Source of the DNA: JAWOLE01 sp963815655
Lineage (GTDB): Bacteria > Acidobacteriota > Thermoanaerobaculia > UBA5066 > Gp7-AA6
Assembly (NCBI GenBank): GCA_963815655.1
Contig: CAWFHK010000001.1
Coordinates: 3,100,001-3,164,000 of the forward strand
Direction of reading: 5' to 3'
Length of the DNA stretch: 64,000 bases
Numbering within the stretch: the stretch's first letter is position 1; every line of letters starts with the position of its first letter. Made by a program: the position numbers and the translations under genes. Of this stretch, positions 7,690 to 15,622 are shown one piece after another. Below the pieces are notes generated by a model that had not been told where the DNA came from, made no database searches, and worked only from the letters and a program-made list of their open reading frames with translations.

Positions 7690-10600
7690 ATGGAAGCCCT
7701 CAACACCGACGTCGGCTCCAGGCCGGGCGAGGGAGGACTCGCGGGGGCGCTCGCTCGTGGCGCCCCGATCATGGCTCCGGCGATCGTCGTCGCGGCGAAC
7801 CCGAGTATTGCCCGATCGGCTTATCTCCTTCGCCAGGTTTCCGAAGAGATGCACGCGGGGCGTTCGGTTCTTGTGGCGGATTTCTCTGCAGTCGAAGGGA
7901 CGATTCTTGCCGCCGCTCTGCCACAGGGCCGCGCCGTGCTTGCGGAAGTGGACTCGCGGGACGCGATCTTTCCTGTTGGCGGTTTCAATGAACTGCCTGC
8001 GGAGGCGCGAGAGGCGGCGGGTGCGGTTTTTGCGGCGTGGCTCAGGCCTGCTGGTCATTTTGCGGAAAGTCACGCCATTCGAGCGCTATTCGACCAATTC
8101 GCGAGGATTCCGGTATTCCTGCCGCGCACGGGACTCTACGCCTGGAAAAGATACCTGATCGACCGGAACTTCCGCCGCGAATGCATCCGGGAGTTCCAAC
8201 GCGCAGGCCACGACCCTGCGCCGCTGTTGGCGGCTCGGCCGGGATCTGTGTTCTGGCGCCTCTTGGAGGAGAGGGTTGAGCGAGTCATCGGCCATGACGA
8301 CACGCTAGACCGGATCTTTCCTTTCGCGACTCCATCCGTTCTCATCGAACCCGCGGCCCGGCCTGAAGTGCGCGTAATCGAGTCGCAAGCTTCTTGTTCC
8401 GGTCACAGTGGCCGTTATTCGCTCCTCTTGTGGCTCCATCTGCTGGCAGCGCTGGCCGGGCGCCAGAAGACGAGGCGAAATGGTCCTTCATACCTGGAGC
8501 GCTTCATCGTCATCGATCCTCCAAGTCCCGTCTGCGCCAGCGCAGAGTTGCTCGCTCGCGTGAACCGGGGACGGCTCCGGATCACCCTGGTGACGGCGGC
8601 ACGCCTTCCGAATGCCCCTCCCGAGTCATGGTTCGGCCACAGACCCGCCGTGATCGTTCATCGTGCTCTCGGCGCGCCATCCCTCGCGGCCTGGGGTTCG
8701 GTCGCTCTCGCCGAAGCGGAGCGGATGCTTGGATGGCAAGACAAGGCCAGCTGGTTCTTCGTCCATCAGCGCGGAGCGCCGCTCGACCGCTGGTGCGGCG
8801 TCGAGACCGTCCGAGCGTTGCCCGACGTGATCTCCAGCGCCCTGGTCTCGGCTCGCATCGAAGGCCGCAAGCGATACCTCGTTGATCGCGTGATCGTCAT
8901 CGAGAATCGGCGCCGTATTGAGGCCCATGCAGAGCAGGTCGCGCGCAAAGGTCGTACTCGCGGCCTTCTGGAACGCGCTATCCGGATGGAACGCCTCACC
9001 TCAGCCTGGCGGCGCACATACCGCAACAAGGGCGCTGCCGGGGCAGACCGTGTCACCGTCGAAGCATTCAGCGAGAAGAGGCAGCAGCATCTTGGTGAGC
9101 TCCAGAACACGGTTCGGCAGGGGCGCTATCGACCGCAGCCTGCCCTGCGTATCTGGGAAGAGAAGGCGTCAGGCGAGCAGCGGCCATTGGCCATCCCGGC
9201 GGTCGTAGACCGAGTGCTTATGGGCGCCGCGGCCGAAGTACTGTCTGCCGAACTGGAACCGGTATTCTCCGATCATTCCTTCGCTTACCGACCCGGACGG
9301 TCCGCCCGCCGAGCGGTGCTGGAGCTCGCGGCGTCCCCCCGATTGACTTCGGGCTGGGCGCTCGTCGCCGATATCGCGTCGTATTTCGACACAATCGATC
9401 ACCGGCTCCTCCTTGCAATGCTGCGGGAACACATCGCGGATGAAGGATTCATTCGATTTGTTGAGATGTGGATCACGAATCCGGTTCTGGAGAACGGCCG
9501 CCAGACCGTTCCCCGGCGTGGAGTTCCTCAAGGAGCGCCCATCTCACCCGTCCTCGCCAATCTGTGCCTGACGCCTCTCGATCGTTGGATGGAAACAAGA
9601 GCCCTGGACTACGTACGTTACGCCGATGACTTCGTCGCTCTCTGTGATAGCGAAGCCGAAGCGCGCGAGGCGGCTGATGCGCTGGAAGCGTTCCTCGAGC
9701 GCGAGCTGAAACTCTCCGTGAAACCAACGAAGACGACCTTCGTTTCCGTGGAAGAGGGCTTCGAGTTCCTGGGCTTCTCATTTCGAGGACCTGCTGTCCG
9801 GATACCGGAGGCGCGCCTCGACGAATCGCGTCTTTCCCTGCGTGCGCTCCTTCAGGCCGGCATGCCTACGGCTGAATCACTGAGGTTCCTCGACGCCTAT
9901 GTACGGGGGTTCCGAAACTACTTCGATCTTAGCAGCGCGGTGACGACCGAGGCGCTCAGGGCACTCGAGATGGAGCGGGTTGAGTTGCTGCGCAAGTGGG
10001 CCACCGGCCGGCGGCTCGACACGTCGCTTGTCTTAGCGCAGACCGAACGGTTCGTGGTGGAGGAGCAGCCTGCGCGAGCGCCCGGCGCCTACGGCGAGGA
10101 AAGAACCAACACCGACAATGAGTATGCGCTCCCGCCCAGGCCAGCTCCGGCACAGGTCACCTCTCTCGCCTCGGTGGACCGGCGCTCGCCGGCTGTCCTG
10201 GAGCGGGCGGGTCACCGGCCCGCCGCCGTAAACGCTGCGGGTCACATCAGCATCTTCGGATACGGCGCCGTGGCGAGTCTCGAGCAGGACCGGATGGTTC
10301 TTCGCAGAAAGCGGAACGTAGTCTTCGAGGCGCCGATCGAGGCGATGCGGACTCTGCAGGTCGATAGTTACGGGATCGTCGTGACGACCCCGCTCCTCGA
10401 GAGGCTCGCCGAATACGATGTCCCGCTGCTCTTTGCCCGTCACGGCGAACGCCCGTGGGCTGTTCTGCGCCCCTTGACGGCGAGAGGTTCAGGAGACCTG
10501 CTTGGTTCGCAAGTTGCGGCTCGGAGCGGGCCGTTGGCGATTCTCGTGGCTCAGGAGCTGATCGGCGCGAAGCTCGCCAACCAGGAGCGGCTCTTGCGGT

Positions 10601-11241
10601 ATTACGCCAAGTATTCCCGGCGTCGGACGGCACCCGAGGGAGTTCTCCTGCGTGAAGGTGCCGACTGCATAGTGAGTCTTTCGCAAGGGCTTCCGCAAGT
10701 GGACAACGGAGATGTTGACGCCGCTCGCCGTAAGGTGTTTTCAGTCGAAGGACGCGCGGGAGCCGCCTACTGGTTAGCCCTTCGTGCCGTGCTAAGCAGT
10801 GACTTCAAGAGAGTTGGCCGGGGCGCGGTCGATCCGATCAACGCGGCATTGAACTACGGATACGGCATTCTCTACGCAGCGGTCTGGGGCGCGATCGGCA
10901 GGGCGGGCCTTGAGCCGGGGATCGGAATGCTGCATGCGTCGCCCGGCGACCGCGGCGCTCTTGTCTTCGATCTTGTCGAGCCCTTCAGGGTGCCGGTGGT
11001 GGATCGGCCGGTCATCGGCCTGATCTCAAGAGGAAAAGTGCTCAAACTCAATACCGATGGACACCTGACGGCAGGTGCCCGGCGGCATGTGGCCGCCGCG
11101 GTTGGCCAGGCGCTCGATCGCAAGGTCCCCTGGGATGGCTCCGAGCAGTCGCTCGCGGGTCACATCGAGGAGCATGCCAGGTCGCTCGCCGTCTGGCTCC
11201 AGGGCGGCGAGCCACTGCGGGCGCTGAGGATCCGCTGGTGA
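7690..11241 (+). CDS. cas1: Reverse transcriptase-Cas1 fusion with a degenerate TraG/HerA-like N-terminal domain
   Basis: 1183 residues in three parts. Residues ~28-390: I read this as a TraG/VirD4/HerA-type ATPase fold that has lost catalysis. Where a Walker A would stand there is NPSIARSAYLLRQV, then VLVADFSAVEG...FPVGGFNEL as in coupling proteins. The Walker B position reads FIVIDPPS instead of hhhhDE, followed by LVTAARLPNAPP. Residues ~430-790: a group II intron-like reverse transcriptase with DIASYFDTIDH (D561), PQGAPISP and YADD (644-647). A Pro-rich linker follows. Residues ~850-1183: Cas1 with its metal ligands intact (E1020 in SVEGRAG, H1082 in MLHASPGD, D1094 and E1097 in DLVEPFR). 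Known relatives integrate spacers, some from RNA. The usual Cas6 N-terminus is absent. The stop overlaps cas2 as GTGA. RT and Cas1 assignments are firm; the N-terminal assignment is inference. Confidence 0.93.
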   Translation: MEALNTDVGSRPGEGGLAGALARGAPIMAPAIVVAANPSIARSAYLLRQVSEEMHAGRSVLVADFSAVEGTILAAALPQGRAVLAEVDSRDAIFPVGGFNELPAEAREAAGAVFAAWLRPAGHFAESHAIRALFDQFARIPVFLPRTGLYAWKRYLIDRNFRRECIREFQRAGHDPAPLLAARPGSVFWRLLEERVERVIGHDDTLDRIFPFATPSVLIEPAARPEVRVIESQASCSGHSGRYSLLLWLHLLAALAGRQKTRRNGPSYLERFIVIDPPSPVCASAELLARVNRGRLRITLVTAARLPNAPPESWFGHRPAVIVHRALGAPSLAAWGSVALAEAERMLGWQDKASWFFVHQRGAPLDRWCGVETVRALPDVISSALVSARIEGRKRYLVDRVIVIENRRRIEAHAEQVARKGRTRGLLERAIRMERLTSAWRRTYRNKGAAGADRVTVEAFSEKRQQHLGELQNTVRQGRYRPQPALRIWEEKASGEQRPLAIPAVVDRVLMGAAAEVLSAELEPVFSDHSFAYRPGRSARRAVLELAASPRLTSGWALVADIASYFDTIDHRLLLAMLREHIADEGFIRFVEMWITNPVLENGRQTVPRRGVPQGAPISPVLANLCLTPLDRWMETRALDYVRYADDFVALCDSEAEAREAADALEAFLERELKLSVKPTKTTFVSVEEGFEFLGFSFRGPAVRIPEARLDESRLSLRALLQAGMPTAESLRFLDAYVRGFRNYFDLSSAVTTEALRALEMERVELLRKWATGRRLDTSLVLAQTERFVVEEQPARAPGAYGEERTNTDNEYALPPRPAPAQVTSLASVDRRSPAVLERAGHRPAAVNAAGHISIFGYGAVASLEQDRMVLRRKRNVVFEAPIEAMRTLQVDSYGIVVTTPLLERLAEYDVPLLFARHGERPWAVLRPLTARGSGDLLGSQVAARSGPLAILVAQELIGAKLANQERLLRYYAKYSRRRTAPEGVLLREGADCIVSLSQGLPQVDNGDVDAARRKVFSVEGRAGAAYWLALRAVLSSDFKRVGRGAVDPINAALNYGYGILYAAVWGAIGRAGLEPGIGMLHASPGDRGALVFDLVEPFRVPVVDRPVIGLISRGKVLKLNTDGHLTAGARRHVAAAVGQALDRKVPWDGSEQSLAGHIEEHARSLAVWLQGGEPLRALRIRW

Positions 11242-11471
11242 ACGATCGCTGGTTAGTTGTGGTGGACGTGGCGCCGGTGGCGGTCCGCGACGCCGTGGAC
11301 CGAATCTTGCGCAACGAGGGTTTCATCGAAGCGTTCCCTTGCGTCTATAGGAGTCACTGGCTGGATCCGGATCAATCGCGTCTCCGACGAAGACTTGCCC
11401 AGGCTCGTCGGCGCGGCGTTGGTCGTATCGGGCTGGGGCGGCTTGACAGCAAAGGCCTCTTAACCGTCTGA
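11238..11471 (+). CDS. cas2: Cas2-like CRISPR adaptation protein (short)
   Basis: 77 residues, short for a Cas2 (usually 85-100). The first strand WLVVVDVAP carries the conserved Asp (D10), then a helix (AVRDAVDRILRNEGFIEA) and the region FPCVYRSHW...SRLRRRLAQARRRG, which fits the ferredoxin-like fold. The C-terminus (GRIGLGRLDSKGLLTV) is abrupt, so a few residues may be missing. It starts at a GTG overlapping the RT-Cas1 stop, so the two are translationally coupled and probably form the Cas1-Cas2 integrase. It converges on mazF with only four bases between the stops. Confidence 0.78.
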   Translation: MNDRWLVVVDVAPVAVRDAVDRILRNEGFIEAFPCVYRSHWLDPDQSRLRRRLAQARRRGVGRIGLGRLDSKGLLTV

Positions 11472-11475
11472 CGCG

Positions 11476-11793
11476 CTACCGTGTGAGGCCGAGACTGAAG
11501 TGAATCGCATCCTCGACGGCGAGCAGTTTCTCCGGCTTCAGAACTGTGATTCGATCGCTCAGCGAAGCCTTCGCGATCGTCACGATCGTGTCGAGATTGA
11601 CGACACAGTCTTTCGGCAGGCCGTCCTCCCTGCTCAGAGAGACCTCGGCCGGGATCTTCCGGACGCGCGTCGTGACCGGCGCGACGGTAACGAGGGCGCG
11701 GACCCTGTAGGCCTCTTCGCGCGAGAGCAGCAGGACGGGACGTTTTCCCGCGGGGGGAGTCAGATCGGCCCACCAGACCTCGCCGCGGCGCAC
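11476..11793 (-). CDS. MazF/PemK-type endoribonuclease toxin
   Basis: 105 residues from a GTG start (VRRGEVWWADLTPPAG). Conserved features of the PemK/MazF fold are RGEVWWADL, GKRPVLLLSRE, VAPVTTRVRKIPAEV, VVNLDTIVTI and the C-terminal helix ending in GL. Toxins of this family cut mRNA at short sequence motifs. The GTG overlaps the antitoxin stop by one base (TAGTG), typical of translational coupling with the antitoxin first. The pair lies immediately downstream of, and convergent with, the RT-Cas1/Cas2 genes. Confidence 0.9.
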   Translation of the reverse strand: MRRGEVWWADLTPPAGKRPVLLLSREEAYRVRALVTVAPVTTRVRKIPAEVSLSREDGLPKDCVVNLDTIVTIAKASLSDRITVLKPEKLLAVEDAIHFSLGLTR

Positions 11794-12047
11794 TACCAGG
11801 GCTCCGATTCCAGCGCGCCGCGGCCGAGCCGGTCGATCGCGGTCACCTCGTTGGGCTCCTCCGGTTGCCTCCGATAGGCCTCGACGTAGCGATCCGCGGC
11901 CTCTCGTTCGCCTTCCGCCCGCAGGACGGACAAGACGGCGTCGCGGAAGAACTGGCTTCGGCTCTGCCTGCGCGCCCGGCGGCGGCGCTCGACGGCCCTG
12001 TGCAGATCCTCCGGCAGACTCACGGTAACCTTCACAGCATTTGCCAT
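11793..12047 (-). CDS. Ribbon-helix-helix antitoxin of the MazF pair
   Basis: 84 residues starting MANAVKVTVSLPEDLHRAVERRRR, the usual strand-helix-helix DNA-binding start of RHH antitoxins, then an acidic tail (ADRYVEAYRRQPEEPNE) that probably wraps the toxin. A good GGAGGAAC Shine-Dalgarno lies before the ATG. Proteins of this kind repress their own operon and neutralise the toxin. Confidence 0.88.
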   Translation of the reverse strand: MANAVKVTVSLPEDLHRAVERRRRARRQSRSQFFRDAVLSVLRAEGEREAADRYVEAYRRQPEEPNEVTAIDRLGRGALESEPW

Positions 12048-12087
12048 AATCTGTTCCTCCTGGAATCCTACCCTGGTAAGGAGCCAA

Positions 12088-13980
12088 TCACAAGGAGGAT
12101 GGTTCCGCCTTGAGGTACTTCGAGAACCACTGGACGATGGCGACGGCGGCGCGGATTTTGTTGGGAGTCTTTCGGAAGCCGTGGCCTTCGTCGGGGAAGA
12201 GGACGTATTCGACGGGGACGCCGCGTTTCTTGAGAGACTCGACGACCTGCTCGGCCTCGACGACCGGAACGTTCGTGTCGTTGGCGCCGTGCAGCACGAT
12301 CGTCGGCGCGGTCACGCGGTCCACCTTGTGGATCGGCGAGAGGTCGCGCAGCATCGCGGCCTCCGTGTCCGGGTCGCCGTACTCGATCTTCGAGATCGCC
12401 GCCATCCACGGCTCGGTGTGCTTGAAGAACGTCTCGAAGTTGACGACGCCGAAGAGGTCGGCGCCTGCGGCGAACGTCTTCGGATACTCGGTCAGTCCCG
12501 CCATCACCATGTAGCCGCCGTAGGAGCCCCCCATGATGCCGATGCGCCTCGGATCCGCGACGCCCGACTTGACGACCGCTTCGACGCATGCCTCGATGTC
12601 CCGGACGCCGTTCTTCCGGAGCGCTCCGTTGTCGAGATTCACGAACTTCTTGCCGAAGCCGGAAGAGCCGCGGACGTTCGGGGCGAAGACGGCGATGCCG
12701 TTGGCGAGGAGCGCCTGGCACGTGCTGTTGAAGCCGGGCCGCTCCTGCCCCTCCGGGCCGCCGTGGAAGGAGAGGACGATCGGATACGGCGCGGCTCCCG
12801 CGGGGCGGTAGAGCCAGCCGGACAGCTCCAGGCCGTCGTGCGCGGGGAACCTGACGAGCTCCGGACGGATGAGTTTCGCGAGATCGACGCCCGCATGCGG
12901 GCTGTGCGTGACCTGGCGGAACCGGTCCGCTGCGAGGTCGTACACCCAGATGTCCGGAGGAGTCGCGGCGCCCGAGACCGTCATCGCCAGGAGCCTCCCG
13001 TCTTTGGAAAAGCGGAGCCCGCCGGCAAGCTCCGCCGGCAGCTTCGGACGCGCGATCGTTTTCGATGAGGCGAGGTCGCGGATCTCGAGCTCGCTCCGTC
13101 CCGCGGCGTTCCACAGCAGCGCGGCTTTCGCTCCGGCGTCGTCGAGCTCCATGTCGGCAAGCTCCGCGTCCGGGCGCTCCGCGAGGACTTCGATGGGACC
13201 GGGCTTCCCGTCGGGGCCGAGCCTCGTTCGAGCGAACGCGACGCGGTCGCGGTCCTTGTTCGACTGGAGGTAGATGGTCCGTCCGTCGCGGGAGAAGAGG
13301 CCCGCGAAGCTCCCGGGCCCCTCGTGCGGCGTCAGGAGAGTCTCCTTCGATGTCGCGAGGTCCACGAGATAGAGGTTGTCGTCGCCGCGGCTGACGAGGC
13401 GGAAGAGCAGCGCGCGCTTGCCGTCGCGCGACAGGTCGAGGAAGCTGCCGACGCCGCGGTTCTGCGCGGCCAGGCGCATCCGGCCGGACTCCATGTCGTA
13501 GAGATACGCGTCGATCGCGGCGCCGTCGCGGCGGTTCGACCCGAGGGCGAGCAGGCGGCCGTCCCGGCTCCACGTGTCGAGCTGGTTGGTCTCCTTGCCG
13601 CCGTCGGTCAGTCGCTTCACGCCGGACCCGTCGGGGTGCGCGAGATAGACCTGCTGGTTCATGCCGCCGCCCGGCGCGAGGGAGAACGCGAGCCAGGATC
13701 CCTCGGGAGACCAGGTGACGAACCCGACCGGATCGTCGAATGCCGTGACCTGCTCCGGCCAGCCGCCGCCGCTGCCGACGACGAAGATCTGCGGAGTGCC
13801 GGTCATGTTCGAGACGAACGCGATGCGCTTCCCGTCGGGGGAGAAGCTCGGGCCAAAGCAGAAGCCGATCTTCACCATCGCCGCGACGGAGCGCTCGAGG
13901 TCGTGCGCGCCGGGCGGGGTTGGGGTTACAGGCGGGGACGCGGCCGCGAGGAGGAGCAGCGCGAGCGGGAGCGTCTTCAT
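12088..13980 (-). CDS. S9 family (prolyl oligopeptidase-like) secreted peptidase
   Basis: 630 residues with a signal peptide (MKTLPLALLLLAAASPP). Residues ~40-360 form a TolB/PD40-type beta propeller (FSPDGKRIAFVS, WSPEGSWLAFS, SRDGRTIYLQS, FSKDGRLLAM). The C-terminal alpha/beta hydrolase has Ser486 in GGSYGGYM, Asp568 in HGANDTNVP and His600 in PDEGHGF, a complete triad. Family members cleave dipeptides or short oligopeptides in the periplasm. It ends 40 bases from the antitoxin gene and marks the right edge of the accessory island. Confidence 0.93.
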   Translation of the reverse strand: MKTLPLALLLLAAASPPVTPTPPGAHDLERSVAAMVKIGFCFGPSFSPDGKRIAFVSNMTGTPQIFVVGSGGGWPEQVTAFDDPVGFVTWSPEGSWLAFSLAPGGGMNQQVYLAHPDGSGVKRLTDGGKETNQLDTWSRDGRLLALGSNRRDGAAIDAYLYDMESGRMRLAAQNRGVGSFLDLSRDGKRALLFRLVSRGDDNLYLVDLATSKETLLTPHEGPGSFAGLFSRDGRTIYLQSNKDRDRVAFARTRLGPDGKPGPIEVLAERPDAELADMELDDAGAKAALLWNAAGRSELEIRDLASSKTIARPKLPAELAGGLRFSKDGRLLAMTVSGAATPPDIWVYDLAADRFRQVTHSPHAGVDLAKLIRPELVRFPAHDGLELSGWLYRPAGAAPYPIVLSFHGGPEGQERPGFNSTCQALLANGIAVFAPNVRGSSGFGKKFVNLDNGALRKNGVRDIEACVEAVVKSGVADPRRIGIMGGSYGGYMVMAGLTEYPKTFAAGADLFGVVNFETFFKHTEPWMAAISKIEYGDPDTEAAMLRDLSPIHKVDRVTAPTIVLHGANDTNVPVVEAEQVVESLKKRGVPVEYVLFPDEGHGFRKTPNKIRAAVAIVQWFSKYLKAEPSSL

Positions 13981-13993
13981 TCTGCCTCCGGTC

Positions 13994-15022
13994 TCATTTC
14001 GCGAGAGCCGGCAGCCGGCTCTTCTCGATCTTGACGAGGACGGTGTACTGGGGGTCCACCATTTCGACGATCGGGGCGCGCGCCGCCTGCGAGACGAACT
14101 CGTAGGCGTCCATCTCGGCGAGCCCGGTCTTCTCGCGGACCCAGGCGACCATGTCCTTGAACGCGATCCGGGCGGCGTCCTCGAGGGGCCGCGAGGCGCC
14201 GACGGACATCATCCACTCCCGGTTCTCGATCCGGGGCCAGGGGGTCGGCCGCTTCTTGATGAGGTCCACCGTCAGCTCGACGTTCATCGCGCCTTCGACA
14301 GCCGTCCCGATGATCTCCCCGTCCCCCATGGCGAAGTGCCCGTCGCCGAAGGAGAGGAGGCCGCCCGGCACGTTCACGCCGAGGTAGACCGTGTTGCCCG
14401 CGCGCACCTCGGGGCAGTCCATGTTGCCGCCGAAGCTGTCCGGCACGATCGTCGAGCGGACCTCGCCGCCGGCCGGCGCGACGCCGAGGCAGCCGAGAAA
14501 CGGCGCGAGCGGGATCTCCCAGGAGTGTTTCCCATCCTGCGAGCGGGTGCGCGCGACGCCTTTGGCCCTGTCCACCCGGTAGAACCAGACCGTCTCGGGC
14601 AGGTCGGCGCCGAGGAGCGCCGTCCGGTCGGTGCCGTTCAAGGCCCCGAAGCCCGGGAACGAAGAGGAGATCCCGTAGTCGCGCGCGGGCTCGAGCCTCT
14701 CGATCGCGATCGCGAGCGTGTCGCCCGGCTCCGCGCCCTCGACGTAGAACGGGCCCGTCTGCGGGTTGTCGTGGCCGGGAAGCTGGACCTTCGACGGGAT
14801 CTGGCCGGGCTTCGTCACGGCGCCGTCGTAACAATCCTCGCTCCAGGAGACGATCCGCGTGCCCGGCTGAATGCGGCGCGCGGCCGCCGCCCCGCCGAAC
14901 GTGTACTTCAACTCGTCGTGCGCGGGACGGTAGACGAGAACCGGCCGCTCCGGTGGCGCCGCCGCCGCCACCGACGCCGCGAGCGACGCCGCGAGAAAGA
15001 ACACCGACACCGGCCTGACCAT
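13994..15022 (-). CDS. Acetamidase/formamidase family protein, exported
   Basis: 342 residues with a signal peptide (FFLAASLAASVAAAAPP). The FmdA/AmdA fold is shown by GTRIVSWSEDCYDG, PGHDNPQTGPFYVEGAEPGDTL, SFGGNMDCPEV, NVPGGLLSFGDGHFAMGDGEI and GTAVEGAMNVELTVDLIK. The cytoplasmic relatives hydrolyse formamide or acetamide; an exported form is less well understood. The ATG at 15022 has GGGGAGG five bases upstream and is preferred over the in-frame GTG at 15028. It ends 13 bases upstream of the S9 peptidase start, so both may be one operon. Confidence 0.88.
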   Translation of the reverse strand: MVRPVSVFFLAASLAASVAAAAPPERPVLVYRPAHDELKYTFGGAAAARRIQPGTRIVSWSEDCYDGAVTKPGQIPSKVQLPGHDNPQTGPFYVEGAEPGDTLAIAIERLEPARDYGISSSFPGFGALNGTDRTALLGADLPETVWFYRVDRAKGVARTRSQDGKHSWEIPLAPFLGCLGVAPAGGEVRSTIVPDSFGGNMDCPEVRAGNTVYLGVNVPGGLLSFGDGHFAMGDGEIIGTAVEGAMNVELTVDLIKKRPTPWPRIENREWMMSVGASRPLEDAARIAFKDMVAWVREKTGLAEMDAYEFVSQAARAPIVEMVDPQYTVLVKIEKSRLPALAK

Positions 15023-15119
15023 GGGCACCTCCCCGTGAACCGCCCAATCAGATCACGAAGTCCGCGACCGGCCGCCGCTGCGCCGAAAGGATAGGATCGC
15101 GAATCCGAGCGCGGCGCCC

Positions 15120-15587
15120 ATGAACAATCAAAGAAATTTGTCGGGGGGATTCCTGGCGATCATCGCCTTCAAGTACTTCAAGGCGGTTATCTTTCTGCTC
15201 GTGGCGATCGCCGCCCTGAAACTCTCGAGGACCGATCCGTTCCCGTCGGCGCAAGAGGTCGCGCACTTCTTCCGGTCCTCGCCGGAAAACGAGCTGATCC
15301 GGGCCTTTTCCCGTCTGACGCCCGGACTGGCGATGGGGCTCGGTTATCTCTCGCTCTTCGTCTCGGCCGTCTTCGGGACCGAGGCGACGCTCTTGACGGC
15401 GCGCGTCTGGTGGTCCACCTATTTCACGATCGTGCTGACGGCGCTCGGAATCCCGTTCGAGATTTTCGAGATCTTCCGCAGGCCGTCGGGACCGCGCCGC
15501 TACCTCGTCCTCGCCGTCAACGCCGCGATTCTGCTCTACGTCTGGAGGCGCAGGAACGAGTTCCGGGACGGCTGGGGAAGGGGCTGA
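15120..15587 (+). CDS. DUF2127-like membrane protein
   Basis: 155 residues with about four hydrophobic helices (FLAIIAFKYFKAVIFLLVAIAAL, LAMGLGYLSLFVSAVFG, TYFTIVLTALGIPFEIFEIF, YLVLAVNAAILLYVWRRR). The ending, ALGIPFEIFEIFR then LAVNAAILLYVWRRRNEF, resembles DUF2127 proteins. Function unknown. It faces away from the acetamidase-like gene and converges on the selenoprotein gene. Confidence 0.72.
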   Translation: MNNQRNLSGGFLAIIAFKYFKAVIFLLVAIAALKLSRTDPFPSAQEVAHFFRSSPENELIRAFSRLTPGLAMGLGYLSLFVSAVFGTEATLLTARVWWSTYFTIVLTALGIPFEIFEIFRRPSGPRRYLVLAVNAAILLYVWRRRNEFRDGWGRG

Positions 15588-15622
15588 CCGGGCGCCCCGC
15601 AGGCCAGGCGTCCCGCTCGCTC

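Noticed and set aside
7690..8980. Cas6 as the N-terminal domain of RT-Cas1
   Set aside because: No glycine-rich loop near the end of the domain and no RAMP-like ferredoxin pattern; the segment order fits a TraG-type ATPase better.
8980..10060. Group II intron-encoded reverse transcriptase
   Set aside because: The domain lies inside one long frame between the N-terminal domain and Cas1; no intron domain V/VI structure or maturase end is visible.
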